Source: Anaerolineales bacterium UBA5797
GTDB lineage: Bacteria; Chloroflexota; Anaerolineae; Anaerolineales; Villigracilaceae
NCBI GenBank assembly: GCA_002418205.1
Contig: DIDP01000085.1
Span: 22,117-86,116 of the forward strand
DNA length: 64,000 bases
Reading direction: 5' to 3'
Shown: positions 59,661 through 64,000 of the stretch, one piece after another
How the letters are laid out: every line of letters begins with the position of its first letter
How positions within the stretch are numbered: the stretch's first letter is position 1
Program-made: the position numbers and the translations under genes
The notes under the pieces: generated by a model
Told to the model about the DNA's origin: nothing
Database searches by the model: none
What the model saw: only the letters and a program-made list of their open reading frames with translations

Positions 59661-61480
59661 TGCAACCCATCCTCAAAATCGATCTCACCACCGGCGCAAC
59701 GGAAGAAATTGTGATTCCCAAAGAATGGGAAAAGGATTTTCTGGGCGGCGCATCACTCGCCGCTCGAATTTTGTATCCATCCCTGACCCCCGAACTGGAC
59801 GCGCTCTCGCCGGAGGCGCCCCTGCTCTTTTTGACCGGACCCATGACCGGGACATCCGGTCCGACGACCGGACGCTTCGTCATCTGCGGAAAAGGACCTG
59901 CCACCGGTCTATGGGCGGAATCCAACATTGGAGGCTTTTGGGGACCCGAACTGCGCAAGGCAGGCTACGATGGTTTGTGGGTCACGGGAAAAGCCCCGGA
60001 GCCGGTCTATCTCTGGTTAAACGGAAGCAAACTCGAGGTCCGGAGTGCGGCGCATTTGTGGGGGCAGAACACGTACACAACGCAGGACAAGATCAAAGAT
60101 GAAGTCGGGGAGAAATCCGCGCGAGTCTGCGTCATCGGAACGGCGGGGGAGAAGCAGGTGCTGTTCGCTTCCATCATGTGTGACCACGGACGCATGGCAG
60201 GGCGGACCGGCATGGGCGCGGTGATGGGATCCAAGAATCTCAAGGCGGTGGCCGTGCAGGGTACGAACGAGATCCCGGTGTTCGATCTGACGAAGTACAA
60301 GTCTTTGCGTTCGGAGGCGAACCGCAAGCTGAAGGAAGATAATGAAGCGAAAGTGATCCGTGAAGTTGGTACGGCGGGCGCGGCGAACTATGCGGAATAT
60401 CTCGGCGCGCTGCCGGTGAAGTATTATACGCGCGGCTCCTTTGAGAATGTGGATAACGTCTCCGGCGCGAAGATGACCGAGACGATCCTGGTGGGACGCA
60501 GCGCCTGTCAGGGATGCGTGATCGCATGCGGGCGCGTGGTGAAACTGCCGGGCGACAGGACCAAGCGCAAAGGTCCCGAGCATGAGACGATGGTTGGGTT
60601 CGGTGCGAACCTGTTAAACGACAATCTGGAATCGATCGTCGATCTGGGTGAGTTGTGCGACCGTTATGGCATGGATACGATCAGCGCCAGTAATACGATC
60701 GGTCTGGCGTTCCATCTGTATGAAAAGGGCATCATCACAAAAGAGGATACCGGCGGGATCGAATTGAAGTGGGGCGATGTGGATGCGATCGAGGCGCTGG
60801 TGCGCTTGGTCGGTTCGCGCGAAGGGATCGGCGACCTCATGGCGCAGGGTTCGCGTTCCTTTGCCGCGCATTTTGGCGTGGAGGAGGAAGCCGTGCAGGT
60901 GAACGGGCTCGAGGTCGCGTATCACGATCCGCGCGGCGTTTCAGGGATGGCGCTCTCGTATGCGACCAGCCCGCGCGGGGCGTGTCATAACCAGTCCGAT
61001 TATTTCTTTGTGGATTGGGGTCATTCGCATGAGGAGCTTGGCATCCAATTCTTCGAGCGTCATGCGCAAGCCGAAAAAGCCGGGAATGTGGCGCGGCACC
61101 AGAACTGGCGCTCCGTGGACAATGCCATCGTGATGTGCATCTTTGCCAACGTGGAGGCGGAGGAGAAGGTGAAACTCATCAACGTCGCCTGTGGTCTGGA
61201 CTGGAGCGTGGACGATATGATGCGCTTCGGTGAGCGGTCGTGGAACCTCAAGCGCGCCATCAATAACCGCATGGGGTTGACCGCCGCAAACGACAGATTG
61301 CCGAAGGGGTTGCTGGAGCCTTTCCCGGATGGCGGCTCGGCGGGCTTTGTACCCGACATTCGGGGAATGTTATCCGCGTACTACGAAGCCCGCGGCTGGG
61401 ACCCGGAGACCGGCAAGCCCACGCGCGGGAAGTTGATCGAATTGGGGCTGGAGGATGTGGCGCAGGATTTGTGGGGGTGA
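59660..61480 (+). CDS. aldehyde:ferredoxin oxidoreductase-family tungstoenzyme
   Basis: 606 residues from a GTG at 59660. ILKIDLTTG start, FLTGPMTGTSGPTTGRF, SNIGGFWGPELRKAGYDGLWVTGKA, RTGMGAVMGSKNLKAV and the 4Fe-4S ligands Cys283, Cys286, Cys290 (ACQGCVIACGR) with a fourth Cys near 512 (VACGLDWSVDD) all match AOR. It oxidises aldehydes to acids at a W (or Mo) bispterin with ferredoxin. The GTG lies in a repeat and has only a weak GAAGAAG site. Forms a pair with the SCP2-like gene. Confidence 0.94.
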   Translation: MQPILKIDLTTGATEEIVIPKEWEKDFLGGASLAARILYPSLTPELDALSPEAPLLFLTGPMTGTSGPTTGRFVICGKGPATGLWAESNIGGFWGPELRKAGYDGLWVTGKAPEPVYLWLNGSKLEVRSAAHLWGQNTYTTQDKIKDEVGEKSARVCVIGTAGEKQVLFASIMCDHGRMAGRTGMGAVMGSKNLKAVAVQGTNEIPVFDLTKYKSLRSEANRKLKEDNEAKVIREVGTAGAANYAEYLGALPVKYYTRGSFENVDNVSGAKMTETILVGRSACQGCVIACGRVVKLPGDRTKRKGPEHETMVGFGANLLNDNLESIVDLGELCDRYGMDTISASNTIGLAFHLYEKGIITKEDTGGIELKWGDVDAIEALVRLVGSREGIGDLMAQGSRSFAAHFGVEEEAVQVNGLEVAYHDPRGVSGMALSYATSPRGACHNQSDYFFVDWGHSHEELGIQFFERHAQAEKAGNVARHQNWRSVDNAIVMCIFANVEAEEKVKLINVACGLDWSVDDMMRFGERSWNLKRAINNRMGLTAANDRLPKGLLEPFPDGGSAGFVPDIRGMLSAYYEARGWDPETGKPTRGKLIELGLEDVAQDLWG

Positions 61481-61525
61481 TGAGTATTCCACTTTCGCTG
61501 GGTTGAATCCCTGCTTCAAAAAGAA

Positions 61526-61575
61526 AAAGTCCCGATGCCTTTTCCTTGGCTCGGGACTTTCTTCATTTTTGGGGG
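61526..61575. terminator. bidirectional terminator
   Basis: AAAGTCCCGA / TCGGGACTTT stem with a GCC...GGC inner part, followed by CTTCATTTTT on plus and TTTTTCTTTTT-like sequence on minus. Lies between the convergent AOR and methyltransferase genes. Confidence 0.85.
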
Positions 61576-61605
61576 TTGACAGTGCTGTTAATCGGTGGGC
61601 GGTTG

Positions 61606-62337
61606 TTAAAAACCATAAATTGATACATGCGCTTTGCTGTTTATATCGAATGCGCTTCGCTGCCAATTGGAAAATCTTTGGATAAGCCGCATTCCTGCAA
61701 TCCGCGCCATTAAATCCATTTCGCCAGGGGTAATTAGGCGACAAACAATTGGCGACATCGTTATACCCTGTGCTGTAAATTGAACATGGTTTTCTTCAAG
61801 CAACTGTGTTGCTGGGTCATAACGAGCGACATCAAGTACGACCATTTCTTTGCCTACATATTCAGTGTGAACATAATCTGACTTGTCTGGGGAAATCCAT
61901 GCGTGAGGCAATGCGGTTTCGACGATGAAATGTCCATTGGGTGTAAGGTGGCGGGCAGCGTTTTCAAAGCAGCGAATCTGATTATCTGCAGTGAGGAGAT
62001 TGAATATTGTGTTAAAGACCAAATATACGAGCGGGTAATGACGATTGGTTGTTGCGCTGCTCATATCTCCGATAATTACATTGATATTTTGCCCTTCGGG
62101 TTTGGCATGAAGTTGCTTAACCATATGGGGCGATAATTCAATACCATCCACTTGAATACCCTTTGTTGCCAATGGAAGTGCGATTCGACCTGTACCAATT
62201 GCAAATTCAAGAGCAGAGCCTTCTTTTGCATATTCTGCGAGAAATGCAGCCGCATCTTCTTCATCGCCGCGCTTGTATTCATCGTAATGTGCAGCTGCAT
62301 CTGAGCCAAAACTTGTCGCAGGGTCAAAATCTTTCAT
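61606..62337 (-). CDS. class I SAM-dependent methyltransferase, AT-richer than neighbours
   Basis: 243 residues from the ATG at 62337. ALEFAIGTGRIALPLATKG (motif I), VDGIELSPHMVKQL (motif II), IIGDMSS and YPLVYLVFNTIFNLL, then HLTPNGHFIVET: a Methyltransf_25/41-like enzyme. Base composition is lower in GC than the flanks. An IS element begins 32 bases before the start codon, so its promoter may be lost or replaced. The in-frame extension upstream of 62337 crosses the IS end and is not preferred. Confidence 0.82.
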   Translation of the reverse strand: MKDFDPATSFGSDAAAHYDEYKRGDEEDAAAFLAEYAKEGSALEFAIGTGRIALPLATKGIQVDGIELSPHMVKQLHAKPEGQNINVIIGDMSSATTNRHYPLVYLVFNTIFNLLTADNQIRCFENAARHLTPNGHFIVETALPHAWISPDKSDYVHTEYVGKEMVVLDVARYDPATQLLEENHVQFTAQGITMSPIVCRLITPGEMDLMARIAGMRLIQRFSNWQRSAFDINSKAHVSIYGF

Positions 62338-62368
62338 ATTTATTTCTCGACTTTTGCACCTTAAGAAT

Positions 62369-62383
62369 TGAATAATCAAACGG
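62369..62383 (+). repeat. IS left inverted repeat
   Basis: TGAATAATCAAACGG, the inverted match of 63964-63978. Confidence 0.8.
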
Positions 62384-62490
62384 CGGTGAAAGCCAAGAAT
62401 TGAAGGCCCGGGAAGCAGATCCTGGCAACACAAACCTATCCTGCCAGGGATACGCCAGGCAAGCAGGCAACCGTTTATGACCAATCTTTC

Positions 62491-63906
62491 TCAGGCCCGG
62501 CACATGATCCGCAAGAGAGGCTCCATGATCTGGCGCAGAGTTTGTCCCTGTGTCAAACCGGCACTAATAAACAAGCCCAGGCACCATAATGATTGGGCCT
62601 GTGCTGTTCGACGTCCAGACGCTGGGTTGTCATCCAGATCGAGGTGAAGGATCCGGTGAAGCTTCTTGTGAAGAACAGGGTCATGCTGAGCGGCGCGCAG
62701 TAGTGAGTAAACCACGGCGACTAGAGCGACATGTCTTTGAATGGCGCAGAAGTCCCGCAGCTGGTACTGGTCCAGTCCTTCGGCCTTGCCTTCCTCATGA
62801 AAAACTTCCACCGACCAGCGGTGACGTCGAATTCTCGTGATGCCAGGGGCACGCCAGGATAAACGGTTGCTAATGTAGAAGGTTGGGTTGTCCGAGAGAT
62901 CCGCCTGACGAAAATTAATCACCAGGCGTTGTCGTCCAAAATTGTGCAAGCGATGGATGTTGCAGTAACTGTAGTAGATTTCATGCTCGCCTTTGAAGGG
63001 GATGCGGATGCGCTGGAAGACGGGTGGGTGGCCGTGGGCAATCGCTGCCAGATGTTCCTGCTTGAGACGCTCGGCGAAGTCGCCCACCGACAGCTGTCCG
63101 TTTTTCAAGTTGACCTTGTCCGTGCTGGCCAGTGTGCCGACATAGGCCAGGTGGAGTTCTTCATCAAGGAAACGGCAGAAGTCGGGCTGGGTGAACCAGT
63201 TATCGAAAGTCACCGGCAGATGGGCATCGGGATGTTCTGCCACCCACTGGCTCAGCATTTTCTCCACCAGGATCAACTTGGTGTCATACAGACCCCGCAG
63301 CTCTTCGTGCTTCTTTTGCTGCCTGCGCCATACACCTAGCACATAACCGCGCCACTTGTTGGGATCCGTTTCCTTCCATGGCTCCTTGCTCTCCTTCAGC
63401 TTGATCCCGGCCGCCCGCAGCCCCGCTTCCACTTTCTCCAGCTCCACCGGCTCCCACAACTGGAACAGCGCAGGGTAGTCCGTCTCCTCATCGCTGTAGT
63501 GGATCGTTACCAGATCATGAGCCCAGACATAGCTCTGGCTGACATGATCGAACAACTGGGCAATCTTCTCAAAGTCCTGACCATAGTGGATCAGCAAGGT
63601 GTCATCCACGCTCAACACCCCTTTGGGCTTGATCTGTGTCCCCGACAGGCTGCCCAGCATCGCCAGGCGCGCCCGGTGCAGCTCTTCCAGCGAGAACGGA
63701 CTGGCTGTCAGCAGACGGTTCAGCGAGCTTTGGTTCCGGCTCTCGTTCACGAATAACCGGTTGATCCCCTCCACTGTCTTGTTCTCGGAAACGATCAGTC
63801 CACTGATATAGCGCTCAAACTCAAGGAACGCTTCCGCAGAAAAAACATCTTGATAGAAATGAGCATAGTGCTTCACCAGTTCAGGAAATTCCACCAGAGG
63901 ATACAT
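62491..63906 (-). CDS. DDE transposase (IS4/IS701-like)
   Basis: 471 residues. GVLSVDDTLLIHYG (first Asp at 101/102), LPVTFDNWFTQPDF (second Asp at 235) and RHRWSVEVFHEEGK (Glu367) give the three acidic residues of an RNase-H-fold transposase; a long insertion between the second Asp and Glu fits IS4-group enzymes. Reads intact from ATG (63906) to stop, so probably active or recently so. It occupies nearly all of the IS. Confidence 0.88.
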   Translation of the reverse strand: MYPLVEFPELVKHYAHFYQDVFSAEAFLEFERYISGLIVSENKTVEGINRLFVNESRNQSSLNRLLTASPFSLEELHRARLAMLGSLSGTQIKPKGVLSVDDTLLIHYGQDFEKIAQLFDHVSQSYVWAHDLVTIHYSDEETDYPALFQLWEPVELEKVEAGLRAAGIKLKESKEPWKETDPNKWRGYVLGVWRRQQKKHEELRGLYDTKLILVEKMLSQWVAEHPDAHLPVTFDNWFTQPDFCRFLDEELHLAYVGTLASTDKVNLKNGQLSVGDFAERLKQEHLAAIAHGHPPVFQRIRIPFKGEHEIYYSYCNIHRLHNFGRQRLVINFRQADLSDNPTFYISNRLSWRAPGITRIRRHRWSVEVFHEEGKAEGLDQYQLRDFCAIQRHVALVAVVYSLLRAAQHDPVLHKKLHRILHLDLDDNPASGRRTAQAQSLWCLGLFISAGLTQGQTLRQIMEPLLRIMCRA

Positions 63907-63963
63907 GCCTCACCTCCAGCTTTATTATCACACTGTTAGCATCCTTCTCCCAGCCTGGTTTGC

Positions 63964-63978
63964 CCGTTTGATTATTCA
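63964..63978 (-). repeat. IS right inverted repeat
   Basis: CCGTTTGATTATTCA, the inverted match of 62369-62383. Confidence 0.8.
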
Positions 63979-64000
63979 GTTGTTATTAGAATGGAATTGC

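Larger units (their letters stand above)
62369..63978. mobile_element. insertion sequence, about 1.6 kb, IS4/IS701-type
   Basis: 15-base inverted repeats (TGAATAATCAAACGG at the left; its complement ends at 63978) bracket one DDE transposase gene. Partial similarity of the arms continues inward for another 10-15 bases. No clear target-site duplication is visible next to the ends as drawn, so the exact border is uncertain by a few bases. Confidence 0.75.

Overview
The window looks like chromosome of a mesophilic Chloroflexota bacterium, most likely class Anaerolineae. This is inferred from overall gene content and moderate-to-high GC, not from a marker tree: HD-GYP/PAS/GAF regulators, a paired acyl-CoA dehydrogenase operon with a dehydrogenase-hydratase fusion, a tungsten-type aldehyde:ferredoxin oxidoreductase, PadR/DUF2812 and split FeoB. 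Coding density is high. Most genes are in short same-strand runs with overlaps or gaps under 15 bases.

Layout. 1-5.6 kb: cupin fragment, YdeI-like, RidA and nucleotidyltransferase genes, then a three-gene signalling operon (PAS histidine kinase, single-domain response regulator, receiver-PAS-GAF-HD-GYP). 5.9-11.9 kb: DUF72, a coupled DinB/methyltransferase/ACT operon, two small proteins, uvrB. 11.9-14.8 kb: DUF2812-PadR pair with a clear promoter/operator, a secreted Gly-rich protein, a nitroreductase and a hemerythrin. 14.9-22.8 kb: nine collinear metal-homeostasis genes (two-domain multicopper oxidase, ZIP transporter, membrane proteins, DtxR-family regulator, a membrane-anchored DtxR-FeoA protein, split FeoB) behind one promoter whose -10 is covered by a 24-base perfect palindrome of DtxR-box type. 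23-31.5 kb: ATP-grasp, a frameshifted ankyrin gene, a PAF-acetylhydrolase-like esterase, a membrane-spermidine-synthase fusion carrying an in-frame palindromic repeat, and small conserved genes. 31.6-39.8 kb: TetR-controlled beta-oxidation operon ending in an SCP2-domain protein. 39.9-47 kb: arylamine N-acetyltransferase, GAF-HD-GYP, sulfatase-type membrane protein, SLC13/TrkA-C transporter, MBL hydrolase. 47.2-47.9 kb: an AT-richer two-gene islet including a possible PD-(D/E)XK nuclease. 48-55.4 kb: DinG-type helicase, NERD-like protein, PlsX, large sensor kinase. 55.5 kb: tRNA-Leu(GAG) with complete promoter and terminator. 55.7-59 kb: amino-acid ABC transporter with a DDAH-type hydrolase. 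59.2-61.5 kb: SCP2-like protein and AOR. 61.6-64 kb: AT-richer methyltransferase gene with an IS element inserted just upstream.

The main themes are metal uptake and oxidation under DtxR control, acyl-CoA degradation under TetR control, and c-di-GMP/two-component signalling. Several families of small dispersed hairpin repeats sit in gene junctions; one has spread into a reading frame. No rRNA, CRISPR array, prophage or defence locus was recognised with confidence. The strongest candidate for a new system is the palindrome-controlled nine-gene metal operon; the islet at 47.2-47.9 kb is the best unknown.
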